A stretch of 64,000 nt of DNA. It comes from Bacteriovoracaceae bacterium UBA4096. GTDB taxonomy: Bacteria; Bdellovibrionota; Bacteriovoracia; Bacteriovoracales; Bacteriovoracaceae. The position numbers were made by a program, and so were the translations under genes. The notes below the pieces were generated by a model. That model searched no databases and was not told the DNA's origin. It saw only the letters and a program-made list of their open reading frames with translations. Shown here piece by piece: positions 52,913 to 61,997 of the stretch. How positions within the stretch are numbered: position 1 is the first letter of the stretch; each line of letters starts with the position of its first letter. Where the stretch lies: the NCBI GenBank assembly GCA_002381945.1, contig DFXY01000031.1:574-64573 (forward strand), given 5' to 3'.

Positions 52913-54565
52913 ATGTTTAAAAATAAAAGCTTGAAGGCGAAGATTCTTGCGGGCTTTCTTGTGGTGTGTTTAGGGCTGGGTATTGTGGCCAGTACTGGAT
53001 ACTACGCACTCGAAGAAGTTGTAGAGACTTATAATAAGCTCGCCGATACGAGTGTTCCGAATTTGGGACATATCTCAGGGATGCGAAGCAGAGGTCGTCA
53101 GATTCATGCGGAATCCATAAAGCTCGCACTATATTGGGACCGGCCATCTGAAACAAAAAAGACCATGGAGTCTTTGAATAAAGCATTAAAGCGTTATGAT
53201 GAAATTTCTGAAGAGAAGCTTCAAGAACCATTTATCGCTGGTGAAGGTGAGGTGTTCAGACTGGTTGAAGAAAAATATGTACCAGTTAAAAAGTCTGCAC
53301 TACAGGTGATTGAGATTTTTAATTCTAATGATCCTGATAAAATAGAGAATCTAAAAAAGACCTTACTGGTATTTGAAGATTATGTAAGAGATCATCAGGA
53401 TGCATTATTGAAGCTGGATGATTTTCACGTTGAAATTGGCAGTAAGTGGTCCAAAGATTCTCAAACTTTAAGCTCTGAGATGAGAATAACTTTAATTGGA
53501 GTTGCCTTAGTTACACTCGTCTTTGCCATGTTTCTAGCGTTTAAAATTTCAAAAAATATTAACGAAATACTTTTGAATGTTGCGGAACGCCTCAAGTCAA
53601 CTTCTGAAAAAGTGGCCTCGAATTCTCTTCAGGTAAGTAATGCCAGTCACCACCTTTCAGAAGGGACAACCGAACAAGCAGAAGCTCTACATGAAACTGT
53701 GGCCTCTACTAATGAAATTGCTGCCATGACTGAAAAGACTTCCGACAATGCCCGAGAGAGCTTAAAGCGGGCAGAATTAAGCCAGCAAGCTTCATCCAAA
53801 AGTCAGGCAGCTTTAGAGCAAATGCTCCATGCGATTTCAGAAATTGGTCAGTCAAACCATGCCATGAATGAGCAGATCACCAAAGGTAACAATGAAGTAC
53901 AGGAGATTGCCGATCTCATTCTTGATATTGGCCAAAAAACCAAGCTTATTGATGACATTGTTTTCCAGACCAAGCTCTTATCATTCAACGTGAGTGTTGA
54001 AGCTGCCAGAGCAGGGGAACATGGAAAAGGTTTTGCGGTGGTAGCACAAGAGATGTCAAATCTGGCGGACATGAGTGGAAGGGCATCTAAAGAGATTTCG
54101 ACCATGCTCGCACTCACGACTCAGAAGGCACTAAGTGTCGTTGAAGGTAATAAGACTAATGTTGAAAAGCTTATCGCTTCAGGTGATGAGAAACTTGCGA
54201 CTGGTACTCAAGTTGCACGTTCATGTAAAGTAGCGTTGGAAGAAATTGTTCATTATGTTGAAGAGATGTGTTCTATGATTAAAGAAACTTCTCATTCCTC
54301 ACATGAGCAGGCAAAAGGTGTGGCAGAAATCAATAAGGCCATGGGGCAAATTGATATTGTGACTGCTCAAAATGCCAATTCTTCTAAACAATGTTCAGAA
54401 GCAGCTATCTATCTGATGTCCGAAGTCGAAAAGACCAGAGAGATTATTGAAGATCTCCTGCATGTGATTAATGGTTACGATGTTGATGCCAAAAGTTATG
54501 CAGCTGAGGATAAAGAGAGATCAAAAGTCGAATCTAAATTCAAAGATAGTGATTTCGCAGCTTGA
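52913..54565 (+). CDS. Methyl-accepting chemotaxis protein
   Basis: 550 residues: membrane helix 1 (about 10-30), a periplasmic four-helix bundle (about 31-190, 4HB_MCP-like), membrane helix 2 (about 193-213), then a long cytoplasmic coiled-coil with the hairpin tip DDIVFQTKLLSFNVSVEAARAGEHGKGFAVVA, where CheA and CheW bind. There is no clear HAMP; helix 2 runs directly into the coil. No CheR-tethering pentapeptide at the C-terminus. Its ligand is unknown. AGGAG precedes the ATG. Confidence 0.93.
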   Translation: MFKNKSLKAKILAGFLVVCLGLGIVASTGYYALEEVVETYNKLADTSVPNLGHISGMRSRGRQIHAESIKLALYWDRPSETKKTMESLNKALKRYDEISEEKLQEPFIAGEGEVFRLVEEKYVPVKKSALQVIEIFNSNDPDKIENLKKTLLVFEDYVRDHQDALLKLDDFHVEIGSKWSKDSQTLSSEMRITLIGVALVTLVFAMFLAFKISKNINEILLNVAERLKSTSEKVASNSLQVSNASHHLSEGTTEQAEALHETVASTNEIAAMTEKTSDNARESLKRAELSQQASSKSQAALEQMLHAISEIGQSNHAMNEQITKGNNEVQEIADLILDIGQKTKLIDDIVFQTKLLSFNVSVEAARAGEHGKGFAVVAQEMSNLADMSGRASKEISTMLALTTQKALSVVEGNKTNVEKLIASGDEKLATGTQVARSCKVALEEIVHYVEEMCSMIKETSHSSHEQAKGVAEINKAMGQIDIVTAQNANSSKQCSEAAIYLMSEVEKTREIIEDLLHVINGYDVDAKSYAAEDKERSKVESKFKDSDFAA

Positions 54566-54572
54566 AAAATTT

Positions 54573-54602
54573 GGGTCTCACTTAAACCGTGGGACCCTTA
54601 TT
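54573..54602. terminator. Bidirectional terminator with a stop codon in the loop
   Basis: GGGTCTCAC-N7-GTGGGACCC (one G-U). The TTA in the loop is the TAA stop of the convergent gene at 54582, so the minus gene's last codons form one arm. Confidence 0.65.
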
Positions 54603-56501
54603 AATTCCGCGTTTTTTAAAAGCATATTTAAAAATTATTCTGAGATACTTCGATTCCACATTCCTGGCCAGAGCGGCCATCCTGATTGCGCAGTAGAAGC
54701 TGACTGAAAAATTCATAACTCCAATGACAGATATGCTTAAGGCCATATTTATCATCGCTGGCCAATAATCCATGAAGTTCCATTCCAGAGCATTGAAGGC
54801 AAGGGAAATAGTTCCGGCCGCAAGGGTGACGTGACGAATATCCAGAGGAATAGCAGTGAATTTACCAATGATGATCGGAGCAGCAAGAAAGAAGGCTATA
54901 GATAAATTACCGGCAATTCCGCCAATTGTACGTGCGAAATTATCGGCCATGAAGTTTACTTGATTCTTGCCTAAGATATTATTCAGGAAAGAATTGGCCC
55001 GCATAGCTTCGGGAATATCCCGAAAAACCAGCCAGTTTTCCACCCAACCCATGATGACACTAGATAACCAGAGAAAAACGCCGGTTAGAATAGCAAAAGG
55101 AAGAGTTAAACTGGTGAAGAGATTGTGCTTACCAATGGCGGATAAAGCTTCAAGATCTGACATGAAGTGATCGCCAGCGATGAAGTACCATGCCCAGTCC
55201 AGGGCGACTGTTGCTGGAAAAACCCATAGAAGATTGCCAATGGTGGTGATGAATTGAGAATGCATGATTTTACGAATCTCAAGTGATATCTCTTCCAGTT
55301 CTTTTGTTTGCTTAAAAGCTTCAAATTTTCTGGACAGGGCAGAAGCTGTATAGGCCGGTTGTTTACTGGATAAGGCCATATGCCATTTCTGCATCATAAG
55401 AAAACTGATGGCATAATTGATAAAAAAGAAAAACCCTTCAAAGAAAAGAGCAAAACTCATAAGGCCGATTAAAAATTTGAATATGGCCGTGAAGGCAGTT
55501 AGAACACCTGCCCAGGTCGCGGCCACAAAAAGACTTCTTTTTTCTTCGGGAGTTGTAGCGATGTAGTGCTCACCTCTTTCACCCGCACGCTCAACGATTT
55601 TTCTCGTTAGCATGTGCAGGTTTTCCTTGATGTAGGTTTTCACACCAAGGCTTTTAATCTCATCCCGGATGAGTCGTCCCATGAATTGACCAAGTATCAA
55701 TGGCTGGGCCTCTTTACCGTAATCTTTACCCAGATAGATCAGCATTTCCAGACGATCAAGAATGGAATCGATCTTCTCCAGCTTGAATATCAAATCAACT
55801 GAAACTCCAGAAGATTCAATGTTATTTCTGACTTCTGTTAGATCCAGGCGGGATTGAGAAATTTCATTTAAGATTTTATCCGCTGATCCTCCGGCATTGA
55901 TGCTGGTGTTTAAGCGTAAAAAACTGGAATCAGTTAAGCGTTTTCCAATCAGGCGGCGCCGAATATCTTTGGTCGTTCCAAGAGTTGCGATCTGAGCTCC
56001 TAGAATAATCATGGCCTCCGCTCGATCCGTCCTTAAACATTCAAATGAAATAGAATATTTTTCTGTGAAATTCAAAAAAGAGGGGAGTAATGTTTTGAAA
56101 GAGGATTCTAGCCAGGTGGCATCCTCTTCTTCTGTAAAAAGGATTTTGAATATTTCGGATAAGTCCTGTTCTGAATAAGTATCCGGCAAAATTCTTTGAA
56201 CCAGGCGATTGGTCACTTCATTGAAAAAACCCACGTTCTCTGAGATTCCGGTTAAGCAGTAGAGACTGACTGCCCCTCCAGGGACAATGAGTTCCTGAAG
56301 TGTGGTCGCAAGTAATTGGGCTTCCATTGGATGGCGCTCTAAAAACTGAAAGACGAATTTAATTCTTATGTTTCGTGATTGCACAAAGTCAGGTGCTTCA
56401 TCCGTTCCCTGAGGTTTTACTGGTAAGCGAATCCAGTCCATGATTTTGCCAAGTGTTACGATTCTTTCCTGGTATGAGTATTTAGGATCAAGTGCGGCCA
56501 A
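54582..56501 (-). CDS. Gcr-like (SpecificRecomb family) membrane protein
   Basis: 639 residues. The N-terminal 300 are helical and soluble; then five or six membrane helices, with FARTIGGIAGNLSIAFFLAAPIIIGKF and IPLDIRHVTLAAGTISLAFNAL near the end. That block resembles the family annotated as site-specific recombinase Gcr (SpecificRecomb). No recombinase active site is visible, and the membrane character argues against recombination; the name is historical. Real function unknown. Convergent with the chemoreceptor gene. Confidence 0.6.
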   Translation of the reverse strand: MAALDPKYSYQERIVTLGKIMDWIRLPVKPQGTDEAPDFVQSRNIRIKFVFQFLERHPMEAQLLATTLQELIVPGGAVSLYCLTGISENVGFFNEVTNRLVQRILPDTYSEQDLSEIFKILFTEEEDATWLESSFKTLLPSFLNFTEKYSISFECLRTDRAEAMIILGAQIATLGTTKDIRRRLIGKRLTDSSFLRLNTSINAGGSADKILNEISQSRLDLTEVRNNIESSGVSVDLIFKLEKIDSILDRLEMLIYLGKDYGKEAQPLILGQFMGRLIRDEIKSLGVKTYIKENLHMLTRKIVERAGERGEHYIATTPEEKRSLFVAATWAGVLTAFTAIFKFLIGLMSFALFFEGFFFFINYAISFLMMQKWHMALSSKQPAYTASALSRKFEAFKQTKELEEISLEIRKIMHSQFITTIGNLLWVFPATVALDWAWYFIAGDHFMSDLEALSAIGKHNLFTSLTLPFAILTGVFLWLSSVIMGWVENWLVFRDIPEAMRANSFLNNILGKNQVNFMADNFARTIGGIAGNLSIAFFLAAPIIIGKFTAIPLDIRHVTLAAGTISLAFNALEWNFMDYWPAMINMALSISVIGVMNFSVSFYCAIRMAALARNVESKYLRIIFKYAFKKRGINKGPTV

Positions 56502-56703
56502 CAGGGTGGCCAGGTCCGACTGGACCAGCTCTGGATTTAAGGCGTACTTTAGCTGTTTAATGATCTTTAGCAGATAGTTTTCCTATTCTGATGATTTGAG
56601 TCGGGATTATTGTCTAAGCTACACTAAATGTTAACGAATTCAAAACAAGATGCCCAGCCTCAATTATGTTTACAAGAATTCAACAGCTGTTAAGCTTTTA
56701 TTT

Positions 56704-57669
56704 ATGAGTAGATTTATTTTTTTATTTTTGATGCTTGCGTCACATGCTTTAGCTTCGGACTTTTATTCTCGTGTCTACGTGGCCAAAAATGATACTTCCA
56801 TTGGGGCGATCTTTGAAGAGATTAAAACGCCCCCTCATGAGAGAGAGGAGATTTTAAGACTTAATCCACAATTGGAGCGTCTTGATGTCATCCCAGCGGG
56901 TACTATTATTAATCTGTCTCTTTATAGAAGTAAAAATACAGTTTCTCATTCACTGAAAAAAATAAAGATGGAAAAGAATAAGGAAGAAAAAAATGGGCTT
57001 ACTTTTAGTCCACTTTTTGCCCTTAAAGATTTCAAAACGGGACTTAATAATGATTCCGAGATTTCAACTTCTGCTCGTGCATACGGAATAGGAGTGAGCT
57101 TTGATATCCCTCAGAACTCGTCTTTCTCTTTAGGTCTTTATTCACAGCTGATGAACGTTGAATTTACCAATGTGAGAATTAAGCAGCAAACCGGAAATGA
57201 TAAGATGGCAGGGCCTGATGAAAATCAGATCAATTACGATCTAGGCATCAAGGGAACTTTCAATAAAACAAACTACTTCAATAGTTTTGGTCTCTCACTC
57301 TCTCGAAAAGTTGATCATCAGTATTATTTTTCAAAAAGTAAAAATTTCTTCACTAACAATATTGAAGCTTACACGGAAGTCAGTCGATTTTCTGGCTGGT
57401 GGCTTGGGGCAGAATTTAATCAAAGCCTTCCTTTTTATCGTTTGCCGCTGGAAGCTGGTCTAACTTATGGATTTATTCTGGATGGTGATATTACTTCTGA
57501 GGAGAGTTCCAGTGTGAGAAGTCTTAATGGATCCCAGGCAGGCGTTTCTCTGAATTGGAAATTATCCGATACTAAATCGTTTGGCCTGAATTATCAGAGC
57601 TTTTCTTATCGCTCAGAGTATTCTTCAGATGGAAGCAGCGTAGGATTATTTGGAAATTTCAAAATATAA
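56704..57669 (+). CDS. LysM-like domain plus outer-membrane barrel protein
   Basis: The ATG at 56704 begins a clean signal peptide (MSRFIFLFLMLASHALAS); an in-frame ATG at 56650 would only add a leader, and neither has a ribosome site. Residues about 20-75 (RVYVAKNDTSIGAIFEEIKTPPHEREEILRLNP...IPAGTIINL) look like a LysM fold ending in the P-A-G-T motif. A basic linker leads to about 200 residues of amphipathic strands ending NFKI. It may link the barrel to peptidoglycan. Confidence 0.6.
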   Translation: MSRFIFLFLMLASHALASDFYSRVYVAKNDTSIGAIFEEIKTPPHEREEILRLNPQLERLDVIPAGTIINLSLYRSKNTVSHSLKKIKMEKNKEEKNGLTFSPLFALKDFKTGLNNDSEISTSARAYGIGVSFDIPQNSSFSLGLYSQLMNVEFTNVRIKQQTGNDKMAGPDENQINYDLGIKGTFNKTNYFNSFGLSLSRKVDHQYYFSKSKNFFTNNIEAYTEVSRFSGWWLGAEFNQSLPFYRLPLEAGLTYGFILDGDITSEESSSVRSLNGSQAGVSLNWKLSDTKSFGLNYQSFSYRSEYSSDGSSVGLFGNFKI

Positions 57670-57675
57670 TTTGTG

Positions 57676-58272
57676 CTATTGTTCAGAAGCTTGATTATTT
57701 GATTGTGATTTTTTTCCGCTATGAGGAATCTCTTTAATCTGGCGGTCACTATCTTCATAGATGGCCTCTTTCTGACAGTACTCTGTGAATTTATGTTCCT
57801 TGAGGGCAGCTTTTAAAACTTTTTTAAAGCTTCCTTTACCTCCAAAAAAACCTGGTTTAAGAATCTGATTATCAGGACATAATGATCCGTCCTCCATTAA
57901 AACTTTCAACATGGAACGTAGATCTTCAAAATCCTCTCTTCTTATTTTGCAGTTTTTATCAATCGAGCCTTGCAAGGTCTCAAGCCATTCTTTCCTATGA
58001 TTTTTCCTTTGATAGATCTGAGTACTGGGGCCCCACTTTATGGAGTCAAGAAAGTCCCGGACCCAATTCTCCACATGACCGGCCACTTTTATACCGGGAT
58101 CATAGCTTAACTGACCTCCCACCTGAAAAAACTGACCTCCCACATAGACAGAATAGGCGCCTTCTTCATCAATTTTCTTTTGTTCAGCTTCATATAATGG
58201 CCAACAGGAAACTGCATGAGTGGATGTTGCTATAAAAGAAGTTAAAAGAAGAAATACAACCTTAATTTTCAT
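57676..58272 (-). CDS. Secreted hypothetical protein
   Basis: 198 residues with a signal peptide (MKIKVVFLLLTSFIATSTHA) and four Cys in the mature part (SCWPLY, NCKIRR, SLCPDN, EYCQKE), likely in two disulfides. Mixed alpha/beta, with a basic, Ser/Gln-rich C-terminus. No family or motif recognised. It ends six bases from the convergent LysM-barrel gene. Confidence 0.6.
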   Translation of the reverse strand: MKIKVVFLLLTSFIATSTHAVSCWPLYEAEQKKIDEEGAYSVYVGGQFFQVGGQLSYDPGIKVAGHVENWVRDFLDSIKWGPSTQIYQRKNHRKEWLETLQGSIDKNCKIRREDFEDLRSMLKVLMEDGSLCPDNQILKPGFFGGKGSFKKVLKAALKEHKFTEYCQKEAIYEDSDRQIKEIPHSGKKSQSNNQASEQ

Positions 58273-58372
58273 AGTATTCTTGTCGGAAATTAAAGGAAAA
58301 ACCTTGAGTCTTGTTCAAGTTCTTGTATTTCTATCTCTTTTTAGCAATGATAACCATTCTAAGGAGTTTTTT

Positions 58373-60109
58373 ATGAAGTTAGTGTTCTTGCTCAATTTAT
58401 TGGTGCTGTCATTTTTTGTACTTTCTTGTACCAAGCAGAAGGATTCGACGATTAAGGAATTAAACCTTATGTCGCCTTCAAAAATCGCTGGTTATGACCC
58501 TATTCAGGCATCTGATATGTATCAGACTCTTGAGATTGGAAAAGTGTATGAAGGGTTGTTGGAATTTCATCCTACTAAAAGACCCTATGTACTTCATCCT
58601 AATCTTGCTGAGTCCATGCCTGAAATTAGTAAGGATGGTCTGACTTATATTTTTAAAATTAAAAAAGGTGTCGTCTTTCACGACGATAAAGCATTTCCCA
58701 ATGGAAAGGGGAGAGAAGTCAAGGCCCAGGATTTTGTATATTCATTCAAACGTCTGGCCGATCCTAAGCTCATGAGTAAGGGCTGGTGGCTGTTTGACGA
58801 TAAATTAGCTGGTGTAAATGCCTGGCGTGAAAAATACGCTTCTGCTGAAAAAGTAAATTATGATGAAGTACTGGAAGGTATCAAGGCGATTGATGATTAT
58901 ACTCTGCAGATCAAACTTGCACGGCCATATCCTCAGCTGATGTATGCTCTGGCCATGCCATATACTGTAGTTGTGCCTAAAGAAGCTGTTGATTTCTACG
59001 GAACTGAATTTTTAAACCATCCCGTAGGAACTGGACCATTCATCCTTCCAAATTTTGATCAGTCGAATAAGATTGTTTATTTAAAGAATCCTACTTACCG
59101 TGAAAAGTATTTCCCTTCTGAAGATCCTGTCCTGGCCAAGCAGCGGGTTCCTATGCTTGATAGCATCGTGGTACACATCATGCTCGAAGCCCAGCCACGT
59201 TGGTTTAATTTTCACAAGGCCAAAGTCGATGTGTTGGAGCTGCCAAAGGATAATTTTGACCAGGCCCTTAATAAAGATGGCACATTGGTTAAGGACTTGG
59301 TTGATAAAGGTGTGACTCTCGATGCTGAACCTATGCTCGATGTCACTTTCTATGCTTTTAATCATGATGATCCACTCTTTAAGAACAATCCCAAGCTTCG
59401 TCAGGCCATGTCACTGGCCTATGACCGAGCGAAATCTAATGAGCTTTTTTATGTAAACACGGGAGTCATCGCACACGGTGTGATTCCTCCTGGGCTTGGT
59501 GGTTACGATCCTGATTTTAAAAATCCTTACGTTGAATATAATGTTGAAAAGGCCAAGCAACTTCTGAAAGAGGCCGGTTTTCCTGGTGGTAAAGGTCTTC
59601 CCGATATTACTGTCCAGACAACTGTTTCCACTGATTCAAGATTGATGCTGGAATTTTTTATCAAGTGTATGAGTGATATTGGTATTACTGCTAAACTTGG
59701 ATCAAACTCATGGCCTGAGCTGGTCAATAAGGTCACAAAGAGACAACATCAGATGTATACAATGGCATGGCATGGGGATTATCCGGATGCAGAGAATTTC
59801 CTTTCTCTGCTCTATTGCCCTAATCAATCGCCAGGTTCAAACGGCTCCAATTATTGCAATCCAAAGTTTGATGCGCTCTTCAAGAAAGCAACTCTGCTGC
59901 AGGATTCTCCTGAGCGTTCTAAGCTTTACGCGGAAATTAATAAAATGGTCTCGGAAGATGTTCCATGGATTTTTGGTTTTCACCGGAAAAAGCAGTACCT
60001 ATCGCAGGGATGGGTTAAGAATTTTGAATATACTGAATATTTTCAACACTTATTTCAGTATCTGGATGTAGATCTGAATAAGAAAAAAGAGTTAAGCGCA
60101 AAATTTTAA
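58373..60109 (+). CDS. Oligopeptide ABC transporter substrate-binding lipoprotein (OppA/DppA family)
   Basis: 578 residues from ATG 58373 (AAGGAG at 58361); an upstream in-frame codon at 58220 is ignored because this start gives a perfect lipobox FFVLSC (C19). The SBP_bac_5 fold is clear: LNLMSPSKIAGYDPI, IFKIKKGVVFHDD, VKAQDFVYSFKRLADPK, HPVGTGPFIL, FKNNPKLRQAMSLAYDR and WHGDYPDAENFLSLL. It captures peptides for import; the permease and ATPase genes are not adjacent. A tight terminator follows. Confidence 0.92.
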   Translation: MKLVFLLNLLVLSFFVLSCTKQKDSTIKELNLMSPSKIAGYDPIQASDMYQTLEIGKVYEGLLEFHPTKRPYVLHPNLAESMPEISKDGLTYIFKIKKGVVFHDDKAFPNGKGREVKAQDFVYSFKRLADPKLMSKGWWLFDDKLAGVNAWREKYASAEKVNYDEVLEGIKAIDDYTLQIKLARPYPQLMYALAMPYTVVVPKEAVDFYGTEFLNHPVGTGPFILPNFDQSNKIVYLKNPTYREKYFPSEDPVLAKQRVPMLDSIVVHIMLEAQPRWFNFHKAKVDVLELPKDNFDQALNKDGTLVKDLVDKGVTLDAEPMLDVTFYAFNHDDPLFKNNPKLRQAMSLAYDRAKSNELFYVNTGVIAHGVIPPGLGGYDPDFKNPYVEYNVEKAKQLLKEAGFPGGKGLPDITVQTTVSTDSRLMLEFFIKCMSDIGITAKLGSNSWPELVNKVTKRQHQMYTMAWHGDYPDAENFLSLLYCPNQSPGSNGSNYCNPKFDALFKKATLLQDSPERSKLYAEINKMVSEDVPWIFGFHRKKQYLSQGWVKNFEYTEYFQHLFQYLDVDLNKKKELSAKF

Positions 60110-60115
60110 GTAAGA

Positions 60116-60144
60116 AGTAAAGGCCCGAAAGGGCCTTTACTTTT
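60116..60144 (+). terminator. Terminator of the peptide-binding gene
   Basis: AGTAAAGGCCC-GAAA-GGGCCTTTACT, 11 of 11 paired with a GNRA tetraloop, followed by TTTT-rich sequence. Confidence 0.85.
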
Positions 60145-60156
60145 AGAAATCCAGAT

Positions 60157-60618
60157 TTAGTTACAAGCAGGAATTGTAAGAGATCTGGTCTCAATCAACT
60201 TCCTGAAACGCTCGCCACGTCTTGTATGTACATCATAGACTCCGTAAGTATAAGAAAGCGGTATAGTTTTGATAATGTTTTCATAACGTGAGCACTGATT
60301 TTCTGAACGCCGACCTTCCCACTGAGTACAACGCTGGGCCGTATAGCTGATAGGTCTGGATAAAACTTCCGAGATTTGGGCGTTACAAACTGTTTCGAAA
60401 TAACCTTCTGAGCGACGTGGTCCGGTTGAAACCCAAACTCGGAAAGAATCAGAGCAAAATGTGATTTCTTCTTTGGTCATTAACTGATTACCTTGAACAC
60501 AAACTTCCGTTGCAGCAACCTTGGCCAGTCCGAAGTTAATGGTAGGCATGTCGATTTCAACTTTTGCCAGGGCCAGGGTTGAAGTGAAAATAGAAATGAA
60601 CAGGATAGCTTTTTTCAT
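60157..60618 (-). CDS. Secreted Cys-rich protein
   Basis: 153 residues: a signal peptide (MKKAILFISIFTSTLALA), then a mature part with six Cys (EVCVQ, TFCSDS, TVCNAQ, RCTQWE, NQCSRY and PACN at the C-terminus), probably three disulfides. Basic stretches are frequent (GPRRSEG, WEGRRSEN, TRRGERFRK). AGGAG precedes the ATG. The 218-base upstream region contains the two GTTTAC palindromes at 60722 and 60802. Function unknown. Confidence 0.62.
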   Translation of the reverse strand: MKKAILFISIFTSTLALAKVEIDMPTINFGLAKVAATEVCVQGNQLMTKEEITFCSDSFRVWVSTGPRRSEGYFETVCNAQISEVLSRPISYTAQRCTQWEGRRSENQCSRYENIIKTIPLSYTYGVYDVHTRRGERFRKLIETRSLTIPACN

Positions 60619-60721
60619 GTGAGGCTCCTTTTATGTTTCTCTTGAAACGTTTTTGTTGTGTGCAATTTGAAACAAACTCGCCGCTGTGACAAAGAGAATT
60701 GAAAGCTGAATGTTGTTTTAT

Positions 60722-60738
60722 GTTTAGTAATTGTAAAC
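60722..60738. promoter_or_regulatory. Palindromic operator-like site A
   Basis: GTTTAG-TAATT-GTAAAC, one mismatch from a perfect inverted repeat and sharing 16 of 17 bases with site B; centre about 112 bases upstream of ATG 60618. Confidence 0.5.
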
Positions 60739-60801
60739 GAAAGTGTTAAGGATAGGTTAAGGCATGAGATGAAATCGGAAATGACTTTTAACTTACTGTA
60801 A

Positions 60802-60828
60802 GTCGCGTTTACTAATTGTAAACGCGAC
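60802..60828. promoter_or_regulatory. Palindromic operator-like site B
   Basis: GTCGCGTTTAC-TAATT-GTAAACGCGAC, a perfect 11-base-arm inverted repeat whose core (60807-60823) repeats site A 85 bases away, about eight helical turns. It lies 9 bases from the stop of the HTH gene. No T run follows on either strand, so an operator or RNA-stability hairpin is more likely than a terminator. Confidence 0.5.
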
Positions 60829-60836
60829 CTAAGGAT

Positions 60837-61997
60837 TTATTTTATTTTAGGCATCAGTCGAGTAGGTGAACAGCTGACAGTAATCTCCGTTAGTGCCTCA
60901 TGATGTTCACGACGCTCGATCCATAAACGATCATAGTTTACCGTTCTTACTTTTAGAGATAGTTTGTTTCTAGACGTCATTCGGTATCTCTCACGACAAG
61001 CACTATAGGCCTTTTCTTTTAGATCATTCCAATCAGTCGATTCAGATTTTTCATACAGTTTTTTAACTTGTTCTTCCAGCTGCTCACGTCCCTGATCACC
61101 CACGAGCCGCATCTTCATGACTGAAGAACCTCCACCTTCGACTCCTCCCATTGGTGAGGAACCGCCACCTTCAACTCCGCCAGCAAGGGCATTGAGAGAA
61201 AAGAGGGACATAAAAACCAGACCAAGCATAGGCCCTTTAACCATTCCACTTAATACCTGGAAGATCATTCTCTTACCGCCTTGGGAACGAGGTCGTTCAT
61301 GGGCCTTAAGAATCTCTCCGGCCTCTTTCATCGTTTGTTGTAATAGCTTTTGGAGCTTTTCCTGTCCTTCATGATCAACATCATCCATGATAAACTGAAA
61401 ACGGCCATCCCAATTTCCTGAGTCGAACTTATCTCTTTGATCATCAAAAATGGTTTTCATGAAATTAAAAGAAGATCGTTTAGTTAAAACGGAACGGGAA
61501 TCGGCAGCAATTAACACGTCTTTCTTTTGCTCAACAAGACCGGCATTGTTTAAGGCCTCTACCAGCGTAAGTGATTCTTTTCCGTAATTTTTTTCAATTG
61601 AATAGTTAGTGACGCCTTTTTCTGAATTTACCACATCAAGATAAATATTCATCAAGGTGAGATTATATTCAAAACGGTCACATAAGCTTTGAGTGTGTTT
61701 AAGTTTTTGTAATTCTTCCCGGACGCTATTTTCCAGCTCTTCGTATTCATCTGAATGTTGTGCCAGATGCCCCAGTGCCCACTGCTTTCTGAGACCCTGT
61801 TCTGTTCCGGTATACTTTAGGATCTTAAGCCCTAAATCAAGTGATGGGGCCTTCTTACTGTTTTTAATCAAGGAGAGTTGGGTCTTGGAGACATTGAGTC
61901 TCTTGGCAAGACTGGATAGGCTTAAACGCGAATTATCAAGAAACCGTTGCAGTTCATTTGCAACCAGCTGCTGTGAGTCCTGGACTTGAGAAATCAT
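60837..61997 (-). CDS. HTH regulator (TIGR02147-like) fused to an exported domain
   Basis: 386 residues; ATG 61997 overlaps the upstream stop (ATGA) and has AGGTG correctly spaced, so it is preferred to GTG 62006. An XRE-type helix-turn-helix (about 15-70: LSSLAKRLNVSKTQLSLIKN) and a middle domain ending in RMIFQVLSG resemble TIGR02147/DUF4423 regulators. Residues about 252-272 then read exactly like a signal peptide (MVKGPMLGLVFMSLFSLNALA), followed by two 11-residue Gly-rich repeats and about 90 periplasmic residues with two Cys. This gives cytoplasmic DNA binding with an extracytoplasmic tail. Confidence 0.68.
   Translation of the reverse strand: MISQVQDSQQLVANELQRFLDNSRLSLSSLAKRLNVSKTQLSLIKNSKKAPSLDLGLKILKYTGTEQGLRKQWALGHLAQHSDEYEELENSVREELQKLKHTQSLCDRFEYNLTLMNIYLDVVNSEKGVTNYSIEKNYGKESLTLVEALNNAGLVEQKKDVLIAADSRSVLTKRSSFNFMKTIFDDQRDKFDSGNWDGRFQFIMDDVDHEGQEKLQKLLQQTMKEAGEILKAHERPRSQGGKRMIFQVLSGMVKGPMLGLVFMSLFSLNALAGGVEGGGSSPMGGVEGGGSSVMKMRLVGDQGREQLEEQVKKLYEKSESTDWNDLKEKAYSACRERYRMTSRNKLSLKVRTVNYDRLWIERREHHEALTEITVSCSPTRLMPKIK
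61116..61181. repeat. Two tandem 33-bp repeats encoding GGVEGGGSS(P/V)M
   Basis: Two in-frame 33-bp units directly after the internal signal-like segment of the HTH fusion. They encode a flexible Gly/Ser linker at the membrane boundary; copy number could vary between strains. Confidence 0.75.

Noticed and set aside
54582..56501. Family name site-specific recombinase taken as a sign of a mobile element
   Set aside because: The protein is a multi-pass membrane protein with no Tyr or Ser recombinase catalytic motif, and no attachment repeats or cargo are nearby.
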